NCBI RefSeq assembly: GCF_044784365.2
Contig: NZ_CP173065.2
Length of the DNA stretch: 64,000 nucleotides
Reading direction: 5' to 3' (one strand)
Source: Cetobacterium_A somerae
GTDB taxonomy: Bacteria > Fusobacteriota > Fusobacteriia > Fusobacteriales > Fusobacteriaceae
Under the pieces are notes generated by a model that was not told the DNA's origin, did no database searches, and saw nothing but the letters and a program-made list of their open reading frames with translations. Both the position numbers and the translations under genes were made by a program. Positions 37,018 through 46,071 of the stretch are shown here, piece after piece; the stretch's first letter is position 1; every line of letters starts with the position of its first letter.

Positions 37018-39600
37018 ATGTTTAAAAAAATGTTTTTTTTATTTTCCATTTTATTAATCCAGTCTAATACCTTCTCTTCTGATGAAATAACTTTAGATAA
37101 ACTTGAGGAGTTAAAAAACAGAAATACTATATCCCAAGAGGATTATATTTTTTTAAAAGACGAGCTAGAAGGAAAATTAGAGGAGAAACACTTTTTCACA
37201 CTTTTTATTAATAGAACACAAATAACCTCTGACTTCCACGTGATTTATAAGGATTCGAAAACTTATATACCCTTAAAAGAATACTTTAAGAATATATATT
37301 TTAATAACTATAATTTTACAAATAATATTTTAGATATGACTTTAGGTATGGAAATGCAAGAGATTATGATGAACTTTAATACATTTAAAATAACAGGTAG
37401 CGAGCGTACAAACTTTACAGATAAAGATTTCTTTTTTAAAGATGATGAACTTTTTTTAGAAGCTAATCTTTTTTCAGATATATTTTTAAATGCTATAGAT
37501 ATTGACTATGAAAAAACAAGAATATCTATGTCTGCTAAACATGCTATTAATAATGAAATAAATCGTCTTTTAAAAGTTCAAGAAAATACTCTTCAAAAGA
37601 AAAAAGATATGAATGATTTCATGTATACCAATTCAAGAGACCTTTTTAATTTAGGATATATGAGAGTTAATTTAGATAAAACCTTTACTAAAAGCGAGGG
37701 TAGCAAAGATAATGATTGGGATGGATACTTAGAATATCAAGGTTCTTTTCTTTATGGAGAGTTAACAACAGAATACAACTTAAAAGATGGAGAATTTACA
37801 GGAGCTAATCTTTATTATCCAAATCTTCCATATAATCACTATTTAGAATTTTATGGTGATAAAACTAATAGTGGTCGTTGGAATAAATCTGTACTATTTG
37901 AAAAAGATAAAGGATATTATGAAGATGGAAAAACTTTTGTTATTCGAGAGAATGTTCCTATTGGTAGTAGAGTTGAGCTAATCTATTTAGGAGCTACTAT
38001 TGATATTGGTTATGAAGAAAATGGAGTTGTTGAATTTACTAACAGTGAACTTAAAAGTGATCGTGAGTATATCTTGAGAATCCATACTAGAGATGGAAAG
38101 ATAATCACTCGAATAATAAAAACAAGTGATGACTTTAATCAACAAAACCGTGGAGAGTTCCAATATAGATTCTTTATGACTGAAAATGAAAGCTCAGAAA
38201 AAGTTGATACTGATGGTAGTATCTACTATGGAATTACTGAGCAGTTTACAGTAGGTGGAAAGTATTTTAAGACTTCTGAATCTATAAACGACGAGTATAT
38301 CTATGTTGAAAGAGGGGCTGCTGAAATTGTATATAGTGATTATTTTAAAACTAATCCATATACTTTTATTTTAGGAACTGAACAGATATTTACTCCTGAT
38401 AAATTCCAAAAAGATAATACAGTTGAAGGTCTTTTCCAAATAAAGTTTAACAAATTTAAAATTAGATATGAAGATGGATATTATAGTGATTATTATAATA
38501 ATAAAGAGGCTCGTGGAATCAGTTTTGAATATAACCCAACTGATTTTTTAAGAGTAGATTATTCGTATCAATGGCAGGAAGACTGGGATGGAGAAAAATC
38601 TAAAGGTTCTGAAATTGATATAGAACTGAGTAAAAATTTCAATAGATTTTTATCTACTTTCCAGTTTCAAAGAGATTTAAATGGTGAAAAAAATTATTCT
38701 GTAAACCTTTATTATACAGGGTATAGAGATTACTCTGTAAGATGGACTAACTCTATTAGTGAAAGAGGAGATGATTTTGAATCAACTCTTTCAGTTTTCA
38801 ATAGAGCTCGACAAAATGGACTTGATTACTCTTTTGAAATTGCATATAACGAAAGTGATAAAGAAAAAATCACTTTTAGAGTTTCAATTGATTACGATAA
38901 CTGGTTTAACTTTGACATGACTTCTAAAGATAGTGGCGATTATGAAATTTCTGCTGGAATTGACCGTATAATTGATTTAAAAAATATTAAAAAACCTCTT
39001 GATAATATAGATGTTTCAAGAGTTAAAGCAATTACTTATTTAGATCTTAATGATAACAACATTTTTGACAATAATGAACCTTATGTAGGTGATGTTGAAT
39101 TAGAAATCAATGGAGAGAAAAAAGTTACAACTTCTAAAGAACCTACGTATTTCTATGGAGTTCCTAATAATATACTTTATAATTTAAATCCTATTGTTAG
39201 AAGACCAAGTTTTGATGTAATCAATAGTACATTCTCTCTAAAAGGTAAAGGTGGTGGAGATATTGAAGCATATATTCCTATAAAACCCTTTTTCTCAATA
39301 GTTGGTCAATTGTCATTACATGAATCATATTCTAACTCTGAAAATATTTATGATGGAATTGTTATTAAAGTTTCTGATTCTAATGGTAAAGTTATATCTA
39401 ATATCGTTCCTGATTTCATGGGATACTATGATGTTAGTTCTCTTATAGCTGGAAAATATTTTATAGAAATTTCATCTTTTAAAGATAACTATATTGAGCC
39501 TTTGAAAATTGAAGTTAGTATAACCTACGATGCTTTAAAAAGTAATACTTATGAATTAAATACATATTTAGTTAATAATGAGATTAAAGTTGTTAAATAG
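37018..39600 (+). CDS. Outer-membrane fimbrial usher (alternate/CS1-like), intact
   Basis: This 860-residue outer-membrane pore threads chaperone-bound subunits to the surface. A signal peptide (about 1-20) is followed by a short SHOCT-like helix (LDKLEELKNRNTISQEDYIFLKDE) and an N-terminal soluble region. The barrel is rich in alternating strands (DGYLEYQGSFLYGELTTEY), with a plug-like segment near 315-375 (VIRENVPIGSRVELIYLG, then DREYILRIHTRDGK). C-terminal beta domains contain a DLNDNNIFDNNEPYVGDV repeat and a carboxypeptidase-regulatory-like fold. The architecture fits CooC/CfaC-type ushers better than FimD (inference from layout). The same gene in locus A is frameshifted. Confidence 0.82.
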   Translation: MFKKMFFLFSILLIQSNTFSSDEITLDKLEELKNRNTISQEDYIFLKDELEGKLEEKHFFTLFINRTQITSDFHVIYKDSKTYIPLKEYFKNIYFNNYNFTNNILDMTLGMEMQEIMMNFNTFKITGSERTNFTDKDFFFKDDELFLEANLFSDIFLNAIDIDYEKTRISMSAKHAINNEINRLLKVQENTLQKKKDMNDFMYTNSRDLFNLGYMRVNLDKTFTKSEGSKDNDWDGYLEYQGSFLYGELTTEYNLKDGEFTGANLYYPNLPYNHYLEFYGDKTNSGRWNKSVLFEKDKGYYEDGKTFVIRENVPIGSRVELIYLGATIDIGYEENGVVEFTNSELKSDREYILRIHTRDGKIITRIIKTSDDFNQQNRGEFQYRFFMTENESSEKVDTDGSIYYGITEQFTVGGKYFKTSESINDEYIYVERGAAEIVYSDYFKTNPYTFILGTEQIFTPDKFQKDNTVEGLFQIKFNKFKIRYEDGYYSDYYNNKEARGISFEYNPTDFLRVDYSYQWQEDWDGEKSKGSEIDIELSKNFNRFLSTFQFQRDLNGEKNYSVNLYYTGYRDYSVRWTNSISERGDDFESTLSVFNRARQNGLDYSFEIAYNESDKEKITFRVSIDYDNWFNFDMTSKDSGDYEISAGIDRIIDLKNIKKPLDNIDVSRVKAITYLDLNDNNIFDNNEPYVGDVELEINGEKKVTTSKEPTYFYGVPNNILYNLNPIVRRPSFDVINSTFSLKGKGGGDIEAYIPIKPFFSIVGQLSLHESYSNSENIYDGIVIKVSDSNGKVISNIVPDFMGYYDVSSLIAGKYFIEISSFKDNYIEPLKIEVSITYDALKSNTYELNTYLVNNEIKVVK

Positions 39601-39615
39601 TTGAAGGGGGGACGA

Positions 39616-40119
39616 ATGAAAAAAATTATTTTAACTCTTTGTTTTTTAATAAATTTTAGTATTTTAATGGCCGTAGAGGATTTTATTCCTATGCTCCCTC
39701 TACTTCCAGCTATTCCTACAGATAAAATTGACCAAGGAGAAAATGGAGAGCTTATTGTTCGAAAACTTATTAGCAGTGGTATTTTAGAGGTTGAACTAAC
39801 GGCAGAGGTTATAGTTCCATTAGAGGTTATATCAGATGTTCATATTAAGGCTCTTGTTGTTGATAATGAGAATCTAGAAATACCTTTTGAAGTGGAATTA
39901 AATAGAAAGCCTGAAGCCGCTGGTATTTATCGATTAAACTTCTCTAAAACTGCTCTTGATATTGATGATGATGGTGTTATCGATACTGAAATTTTTGCTT
40001 CTAAAAATATAGATAATAAAAAAATTAAAGATAACTATATCAAAATAACTGGTAAAAATATTTCTAAAGAGGGAACTCATAAAAAAAGAGTCTATATAAC
40101 TGTGGAGGTGAATGATTAA
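39616..40119 (+). CDS. Fimbrial minor subunit-like protein (167 aa, locus B)
   Basis: This secreted protein is homologous to the 185-residue locus A product (27972-28529). It has IVPLEVISDVHIKALVVD, IPFEVELN, DIDDDGVIDTEIFASKNID and SKEGTHKKRVYITVEV. A signal peptide precedes a short proline-containing stretch (PMLPLLPAIP). The ATG at 39616 follows a G6 tract; an in-frame TTG at 39601 lies before that tract and was rejected. The stop shares its last base with the next start. It may be an adaptor or initiating subunit. Confidence 0.68.
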   Translation: MKKIILTLCFLINFSILMAVEDFIPMLPLLPAIPTDKIDQGENGELIVRKLISSGILEVELTAEVIVPLEVISDVHIKALVVDNENLEIPFEVELNRKPEAAGIYRLNFSKTALDIDDDGVIDTEIFASKNIDNKKIKDNYIKITGKNISKEGTHKKRVYITVEVND

Positions 40120-40553
40120 TGAAAAAACTATTTCTAATATTTTTCTTATTACCCTTTACAGTTTTCGGAAAAATTAAAATTACATGTAAGCCAATAGTTT
40201 TTAAAGAGGTTCGTGCTCAAAATAACGGAGTTTATAAAAGTAAAGCTACTGCTAGGGGTATTATTGAAATCTATTCTGACAACATAGAAGAAGATCTTGG
40301 AAAACTTGTAACTTTCCAAGTTCCATCACATACATATATAACTAACAAAAAGAGATGGGTAAAAACAGATAAAGTTATTTTTAAAAAGAATGAACAAGAA
40401 GTTGTAATGGATTCAGAAACTAAAAAAATTATTTTTCATGTTATTTTAGATAAAAAAGAACTCTCTAAAGAGGAGAATAGAGATTTAATTGATGGAATTT
40501 ATGTTGGAGCTTTACCCATAAACTACTCTATTTACGAGAAGGAGATGAGATAA
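40119..40553 (+). CDS. Fimbrial minor subunit-like protein (144 aa, locus B)
   Basis: This secreted protein matches the core of the 190-residue locus A product (27398-27970): IK..CKPIVFKEV, IEIYSDNIEEDLGK, NKKRWVKTDK and GIYVGALPINYSIYEK. It lacks the proline-rich tail of its locus A relative. The start overlaps the preceding stop by one base (TAATG), indicating coupled translation. The final strand has the alternating hydrophobic pattern of pilin-like subunits. Its exact place in the fimbria is unknown. Confidence 0.65.
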   Translation: MKKLFLIFFLLPFTVFGKIKITCKPIVFKEVRAQNNGVYKSKATARGIIEIYSDNIEEDLGKLVTFQVPSHTYITNKKRWVKTDKVIFKKNEQEVVMDSETKKIIFHVILDKKELSKEENRDLIDGIYVGALPINYSIYEKEMR

Positions 40554-40554
40554 C

Positions 40555-41766
40555 TTGAAAAAAATAAACTATTTTTTTATGACTTTAATCCTTCTTTTAA
40601 GTTCTGTATCTATTAGTTTTTCTAATGATAGTAGAGAAATTATAAAAGCTTATGAAAATGGAAAACCTGCTAAACTAGATATTGAGGTTACAAAAGTTCG
40701 AAGTGATAACAATATTGATCTTTTCATTGATAGATCAGAAAAAAAAATCTATCGTGATATAACTAAATCTACGAGAGAAAATAGTGACCTAGATAGAAAA
40801 CTTTATGTTACAACATATTTAAAACCAAATAACAAAACTAGTACTATAAATGACGAACTACCTCATAAAATAATAACAATTGATGGAAAAAGATATTTAG
40901 AAATCAGTTACTTTGAAGAGCCTAAAAATATCTATCTTTGGGTTGTTAAAAATAATAAAGTAGAAAATCTTTATACTGGTACACTTAAAACTATTCCTAT
41001 ATATAAATATTATACTTCAAATTTTTATGCTGATGCTATAAATATATCAAACGAAAGTTTTCATTTTAAATTTACTAAAGGTTCAAATATACCAACCTTT
41101 GGATCTAATTGGTCCAATGGAAAAGGTAATGTCTTAGGACCTTGGATAACACCTGGAAATAGTGTTGGTAGTCTTAAAATAACTATCGATTCAGAAGAGT
41201 TCAACTCTCGTAATAGAAATAGTTTAAATATACCTATTGATAAAGGAGAATCTCCACAAATAAATGCAGATATTGGTAACTTTAATATTAAATACAAACT
41301 CAATACAAATTTTTTTGAATACACTATAACACCTAAGTCTTCTAATTTAAAAACTGTAAAAACCACTTTTGATTATTCTACTAGTGAATCTAATCCAAGC
41401 GATATTAAACATAAGGATATTTTAATTATAAATTTTGGTTTTGGAATTAAATCGACTTCTATGGATTTTGGTGTATTTAACAAAACTCAAGGAGCCGAGG
41501 CAGAATCTAAAATAAGTATTTTTAATAGCGGAGGTTTAAGTTACAAGATATCCATCCCTGATAAATGTCTAATATATAAAATTAGTCGCAATGAAACAGC
41601 CATTAACGTTTTTCTAAATGCCCCTTCTCAGACAACTGATAATAATTTTATTATAAAAGGTGTCATTCCAAAACTTGAAAATTCTGAGTATATCGAAGGG
41701 GATTATCGTGGTACATTCCCAGTTACCGTTACAGCAACAGAAAATCCTACAGGAGGTAGATTTTAA
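40555..41766 (+). CDS. Tip adhesin-like fimbrial protein of locus B
   Basis: This 403-residue secreted protein starts with TTG after an AAGGAG site and a signal peptide of about 22 residues. Its N-terminal domain shares KPAKLDIEVTKV..D...., KKIY and the following strands with the ~950-residue locus A tip proteins. The C-terminal domain (about 300-403) contains MDFGVFNKTQGAEAESKISIFN and EGDYRGTFPVTVTATEN, a pilin-like domain suited to donor-strand complementation. It is less than half the size of the locus A tips because the large central part is missing. It ends by overlapping the start of a class 2 chaperone. Confidence 0.7.
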   Translation: MKKINYFFMTLILLLSSVSISFSNDSREIIKAYENGKPAKLDIEVTKVRSDNNIDLFIDRSEKKIYRDITKSTRENSDLDRKLYVTTYLKPNNKTSTINDELPHKIITIDGKRYLEISYFEEPKNIYLWVVKNNKVENLYTGTLKTIPIYKYYTSNFYADAINISNESFHFKFTKGSNIPTFGSNWSNGKGNVLGPWITPGNSVGSLKITIDSEEFNSRNRNSLNIPIDKGESPQINADIGNFNIKYKLNTNFFEYTITPKSSNLKTVKTTFDYSTSESNPSDIKHKDILIINFGFGIKSTSMDFGVFNKTQGAEAESKISIFNSGGLSYKISIPDKCLIYKISRNETAINVFLNAPSQTTDNNFIIKGVIPKLENSEYIEGDYRGTFPVTVTATENPTGGRF

Positions 41767-42482
41767 TGAAAAAATATTTAATTATAATTTTAACACTAAT
41801 TTTAAATACAATAAGTTTAGCTTTCCACATCTCACCAGATGGCTTTGGAAAAAGAGTTGATGAAGGTGCCATGCAAGAGTATACATTTAAAAATAATACT
41901 GGTAAAACAATAAGATATCGATTTAAAGTTCACCCTGGAAAAGAAGGGAAAAGTATGCATGAATGGATTGAATTTGAACCAAAATACATGACTATTAAAA
42001 ATGCTGAATCAAAAAAATTAAAACTTTTTGTAAAATCTCCTGAAGGAACTCCTATTGGTGATTATAACTTCTACCTTGGTGTTGAATCAATAACTCTTCC
42101 AAATGCTTTACAAAATACTAAAGAAGGAACTGTCGCTGCTGGTTCTACTGTTGGTATCTCTATTAATATAGAGATGCTCGGCTGGGTTGGTGATTTACCT
42201 GCACAGTTAAAACTTGAAAAATATGATTTTTATGAAAAAAATGGAGTTTTATATATGAAGGGGTTTGTAAATAATAAAACCCCTCAAAGATTTGTACGTT
42301 ATATGATTGATATTATTGGAAATAATGGAACTCGTGAAACATTCTATGGAGGAGTTATTAATGCTAAAGATACTCGAAATATTGATATTTCTCTTCCAAA
42401 ATTTAAAAAGAAAAGTGATATTTGGAAAATTGAAGTTCGAGAAACTTTAGATCGAAATCTTCTTCAAACAATTAATTTTTAG
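41766..42482 (+). CDS. Periplasmic fimbrial chaperone, class 2 (locus B)
   Basis: This 238-residue protein has a signal of about 19 residues and is the last gene of locus B. EYTFKNNTGKTIRYRFKV, EWIEFEPKYMTIKNAESKKLKLFVKSPEG and GDYNFYLGVESI mark the chaperone fold, and MLGWVGDLPAQ matches the class 2 chaperone of locus A. The start overlaps the tip gene stop by one base. That coupling suggests it may serve the tip protein (inference). The 3' end overlaps the convergent GNAT gene by 36 bases. Confidence 0.75.
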   Translation: MKKYLIIILTLILNTISLAFHISPDGFGKRVDEGAMQEYTFKNNTGKTIRYRFKVHPGKEGKSMHEWIEFEPKYMTIKNAESKKLKLFVKSPEGTPIGDYNFYLGVESITLPNALQNTKEGTVAAGSTVGISINIEMLGWVGDLPAQLKLEKYDFYEKNGVLYMKGFVNNKTPQRFVRYMIDIIGNNGTRETFYGGVINAKDTRNIDISLPKFKKKSDIWKIEVRETLDRNLLQTINF

Positions 42483-43025
42483 CTTATTAAAAACTATATC
42501 CCAGCCTTTTTTATTATTTTCCAAATCATAAGGTTTAAATCCAAAATCTAAATATATTTTTATAGCTACATAGCTACATGTTTGTGTGGAGAGGTATAGT
42601 CCCTCTCCCATTTTTTTATCTTTAAATATAGAAAGCAGTTTTGACACTAAGGCTTTTGCTAACCCTTTTCCACCATGCTTTGAATCTATTGCAATCCAAT
42701 GTAATCGATATTTTTTATTTCTATCTTCTAGAAAATATTTTCCCTCCCAAATAGCTCCAGTTCCTACTAGTTCACCTTTTTCATCTTTAATAAAGACCAT
42801 AACCTCTTTTAAAAAATCTTCACTTTGTAAAAAAACCTCTTTAAAATAAAGTTCTCCCTCTGATTTTTCTAATATATGTTTTGAAGATAATTGAATATCA
42901 ACCCATTTATCCATCATTCCAGGTTCATACATTACAAATTCATATCCTTCTGGAAGTTGTTTATCATTAAAATCTAAACTCTCTTTAATCATAATCAGAT
43001 GTATATTTTCTACACTTCTATCCAT
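42447..43025 (-). CDS. GNAT-family N-acetyltransferase
   Basis: This 192-residue soluble protein shows a GNAT fold. LVGTGAIWEG strands are followed by RLHWIAIDSKHGGKGLAKALVSKLL, where the GGKGLAKAL part is the acetyl-CoA pyrophosphate-binding motif A, and then SYVAIKIYLDFGFK. The substrate is unknown. Its start overlaps the stop of the EIIC gene at 43018-43971, so the two are translationally coupled. The C-terminal 12 codons overlap the end of the convergent fimbrial chaperone gene. Confidence 0.85.
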   Translation of the reverse strand: MDRSVENIHLIMIKESLDFNDKQLPEGYEFVMYEPGMMDKWVDIQLSSKHILEKSEGELYFKEVFLQSEDFLKEVMVFIKDEKGELVGTGAIWEGKYFLEDRNKKYRLHWIAIDSKHGGKGLAKALVSKLLSIFKDKKMGEGLYLSTQTCSYVAIKIYLDFGFKPYDLENNKKGWDIVFNKLKINCLKKISI

Positions 43026-43971
43026 TACTCTCCCCTTTTTTTAAAAAATACAACATAAATATTGTTGATATCACTCCTATTGATAACGATATTAAAAATC
43101 CTATTTTATTTTCTATCAATGGCAGTATTATAATACCTCCATGAGGTACTATTGATTTTACTCCTAAAATTGAAGCTGCTCCAGCTCCAATTGCTGCTCC
43201 AATAACAGTTGTAGGTAGTACAGCTATATCTCTTGTTAAAAAAAGTAAAGCTCCCTCAGTAATACCTAAAAAGCCTAGAAGTATTGATATTACTCCCGCT
43301 TCTCTCTCTGTTTTAGAAAATCTATTTTTCAATATAAACTGTGATAATCCCAAAGCTAAAGGAGGAGTTGAAATAGCTACAGCTATTGGTCCCATTATAT
43401 CTCCTCTTCCATATTCAATTGTATTTACAGCATAAACATATGCAACTTTATTTATTGGTCCCCCTAAGTCAACTCCAATTAATCCACCTAAAACAAAATT
43501 TAAAAATACATTATTCTTATCATCTAAACTATTTAAATAGATACCAAGTTCATCTAATATAAATTTCATTGGTCCTTGAAAAACATAGTAAAGTCCCATT
43601 CCTACAATTAAAGTAGATAGTATTGGAATTATAACTAGATACATTATCGAAGAAACCTCTATAGATATCTCAATCTTTTTTAAACCATTTATAAAATATC
43701 CTAAAACAACACCTACTAATATTCCTCCAAACATTCCAAGACCAATTGCTCCAGATAAATACCCTAAAATAATTCCTGGTATAAAACCTACACTTCCTGA
43801 TATCTCTTTAGCTATATATCCTGCTAAAAGAGGTGGTGCCATTAAAAAACTATACCCACTTAAATCTTTTAAAAATTGATTATCTGTATATAATGATATT
43901 ACCGATAAAATTCCACCAATTATAAATACTGGTATAACTTGAATTATACTTTTTAATACCCTTTTTCTCAT
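43018..43971 (-). CDS. Fructose-type PTS EIIC-only permease paralogue
   Basis: This 317-residue membrane protein has about nine helices and matches only the EIIC portion of the FruA-type enzyme encoded just upstream. It shares PPLLAGYIA, GGPINKVAY, MGPIAVAISTPPLALGL, GITEGALLF and the PHGGIIILP motif. It has no EIIA or EIIB domain, so transport would need phosphoryl domains from elsewhere; alternatively it is a non-PTS or regulatory derivative. The ATG is 7 bases after GGGAG, which is also the 3' arm of the terminator-like hairpin following fruA. The sugar is unknown. Confidence 0.82.
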   Translation of the reverse strand: MRKRVLKSIIQVIPVFIIGGILSVISLYTDNQFLKDLSGYSFLMAPPLLAGYIAKEISGSVGFIPGIILGYLSGAIGLGMFGGILVGVVLGYFINGLKKIEISIEVSSIMYLVIIPILSTLIVGMGLYYVFQGPMKFILDELGIYLNSLDDKNNVFLNFVLGGLIGVDLGGPINKVAYVYAVNTIEYGRGDIMGPIAVAISTPPLALGLSQFILKNRFSKTEREAGVISILLGFLGITEGALLFLTRDIAVLPTTVIGAAIGAGAASILGVKSIVPHGGIIILPLIENKIGFLISLSIGVISTIFMLYFLKKGESNG

Positions 43972-44018
43972 AAAAAAACTCCCACGTACTTTTTCTTAAA
44001 TAGTATCATGGGAGTTTT
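43972..44018 (-). terminator. Hairpin after fruA that overlaps the RBS of the EIIC paralogue
   Basis: On the minus strand, ACTCCCA pairs with TGGGAGT, then U7 and an ATG. The TGGGAGT arm is also the only Shine-Dalgarno-like sequence for the next gene. Confidence 0.75.
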
Positions 44019-44047
44019 ATTTCATCAATATATTAATAGTTTTCTAA

Positions 44048-45865
44048 CTATTGTTTCTTAAATTTCTTTAAAATATTTACCATTATTGCACTTATTAGAG
44101 ATCCAACTACAATTGCTATAATAAACATCAATTTATTATCTACAACTGGTAATACAATAGGTCCTCCATGAGGTGCATGATCTGCAACTTTTCCTATTGC
44201 TGCAATAACTGCTCCAACTCCACTTCCAACCATTATAGATGGAATAACTCTAAATGGATCTGCTGCTGCAAATGGTATTGCACCCTCAGTAATTCCAATT
44301 AATCCCATTGCAAAAGCAGCTTTTCCAGCTTCTCTTTCACCAACTTCATAATTTTTCGGTGCCATCATTGTTGCTATTCCCATACCAATTGGTGGAATAC
44401 AAATTGCAACTGCTATTGGTCCCATTACTGTTGGAACTCCTTGTGTTATCATTGCTGAACCAAATAGGAATGCAACTTTATTTATTGGACCTCCCATATC
44501 AAAAGATATCATACATCCTAAAATAAGTGCTAAAAATACTGATCCAGCTTCCATTCCTTTTAGTACATCTGTTAACATATTCATAAATCCACTAATAGGT
44601 GCTCCTATGAAATACATTATCACTCCAACTAAAGATGTTGAAACTAAAGGTATTACAAATATTGGCATAATTGGTTTTAATCCCTCTGGAACATTCCATG
44701 ATTTAACCCACTTAGCTATATATCCTGCAGCAAAACCGGCAACCATACCACCTAAAAATCCTGCACCAACTGTATTTGCTAAAGCACCACCAACAAGTCC
44801 TGGAGCAAGTCCTGGTCTATCTGCTATACTCATAGCTATATATCCTGAAAGAATTGGTATCATAAGCCCAAATGCTGCAACTCCTAAATCTAACATTGAT
44901 TTAAAGAATGGATTTGTTACATCCGCTCCTGATCCTGCTTTAATTCCTGATAATGCTATTGAAAGAGCTATTAAAACTCCTCCACATACAACTAGTGGTA
45001 ACATATGTGAAACACCATTCATTAAATGCTTATAAATTCCCGTTTTCTCATTTTTTTGAATCTCTTTTTTACCATTAGAAGAAGATTTATAAATCTCTCC
45101 CTCTCCATTTAATGTCTTTTCTATTAACTCTTTTGGAGCTCTTATAGCTTGCTTTACTGGAACTTGAATAACTTTTTTACCTGCAAATCTATCCATATCT
45201 ATTGTTTTATCTGCTGCAACTATAACTCCTGTAGCTCTTTTTATATCTTCAGCTGTCAATTCATTTTTAACTCCAACACTTCCATTTGTTTCAACTTTTA
45301 TCTCTACTCCTAACTCTTTACCTTTATTTACTAAAGAGTCCGCTGCCATGTATGTATGAGCTATTCCTACTGGACAAGCTGTTACAGCAACTACATATCC
45401 CTCTCTTTTTTCAGAAGAGTTTATAATTTCTTTTTTCTCTTCATTTAATATATTTAAAATTTCATCCTCTGTTTTAGCATTTTCTAACTTCTCTCTTACC
45501 TCATCATCTAAAAGTTTATTTGTTAATTTAGATAGTGTTTCTATATGAGAATCTGTCGCATCTTCTGGGGCCGCTATCATAAAGAATAGTTTTGATGGCT
45601 CACCATCTAAAGAGTTAAAATCTACTCCATTTGATCTTCCAAAAGCTACAGCTGGCTTTCTTACTGCTTTTGTTTTTCCATGAGGAATTGCAATTCCTTC
45701 CTCTAATCCTGTTGATGATGTAGCCTCTCTAGCTTTTACAACTTTTAAAAACTCATCTTTATTTTCTAATGCTCCACCATTATCTAAAACATCTACAAGT
45801 TCTTGTAGTATCTCATCTTTTGTTTCCCCTGTTAGTTTTAGTTTTATATACTTTTTCTCTAACAT
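44048..45865 (-). CDS. fruA: Fructose-specific PTS enzyme IIABC
   Basis: This 605-residue permease takes up and phosphorylates fructose or a related sugar. The EIIA domain (about 1-145) has the phosphorylated His62 in EEGIAIPHGKTK. The EIIB domain (about 157-255) has Cys164 in VTACPVGIAHT. The EIIC membrane domain (about 275-605) has GGPINKVAFLFG, ITEGAIPFA and PHGGPIV. The domain order IIA-IIB-IIC is the usual one for this group. No fruK or fruR gene is adjacent. A consensus-like promoter lies upstream. Confidence 0.93.
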   Translation of the reverse strand: MLEKKYIKLKLTGETKDEILQELVDVLDNGGALENKDEFLKVVKAREATSSTGLEEGIAIPHGKTKAVRKPAVAFGRSNGVDFNSLDGEPSKLFFMIAAPEDATDSHIETLSKLTNKLLDDEVREKLENAKTEDEILNILNEEKKEIINSSEKREGYVVAVTACPVGIAHTYMAADSLVNKGKELGVEIKVETNGSVGVKNELTAEDIKRATGVIVAADKTIDMDRFAGKKVIQVPVKQAIRAPKELIEKTLNGEGEIYKSSSNGKKEIQKNEKTGIYKHLMNGVSHMLPLVVCGGVLIALSIALSGIKAGSGADVTNPFFKSMLDLGVAAFGLMIPILSGYIAMSIADRPGLAPGLVGGALANTVGAGFLGGMVAGFAAGYIAKWVKSWNVPEGLKPIMPIFVIPLVSTSLVGVIMYFIGAPISGFMNMLTDVLKGMEAGSVFLALILGCMISFDMGGPINKVAFLFGSAMITQGVPTVMGPIAVAICIPPIGMGIATMMAPKNYEVGEREAGKAAFAMGLIGITEGAIPFAAADPFRVIPSIMVGSGVGAVIAAIGKVADHAPHGGPIVLPVVDNKLMFIIAIVVGSLISAIMVNILKKFKKQ

Positions 45866-45901
45866 TTTTTCACTCCCTTATTTTCTTTGTCTTATGCTCT
45901 C

Positions 45902-45931
45902 ACTATACATTATTTCTATTTTTTCTGTCAA
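45902..45931 (-). promoter_or_regulatory. fruA promoter
   Basis: On the minus strand, TTGACA (45926-45931) and TATAGT (45902-45907) are separated by 18 bases, about 40 bases from the start codon. Confidence 0.7.
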
Positions 45932-45953
45932 ATTTGCTATTTTCTAACTTTTT

Positions 45954-46015
45954 TTTCGTCTATAATAGGTTTTTTATTTTTTTATCATATATTTTTTAAT
46001 TTTTGTTTCGTCTAT
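45954..46015 (+). repeat. Direct repeat upstream of the Rep_3 gene
   Basis: TTTCGTCTAT occurs at 45954-45963 and again at 46006-46015, in an AT-rich stretch ending in the TTAAAAAA/TTTTTTAA dyad just before the ribosome-binding site. A TG-A-TAAAAT extended -10 lies at 46021-46029. The repeats could be binding sites for the initiator-like protein. Confidence 0.4.
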
Positions 46016-46071
46016 TTTTATGATAAAATATATTAAAAAAATTAAAAAAATTTTTTAATGGAGGTAATACA

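Noticed and set aside
39601..39615. Earlier TTG start for the locus B minor subunit
   Set aside because: It would place the G6 ribosome-binding site inside the coding region and add residues before the signal peptide.
44607..45035. Open frame antisense to fruA (142 codons)
   Set aside because: It is Pro/Ile/Ala-rich low-complexity translation of the opposite strand of EIIC; no RBS.
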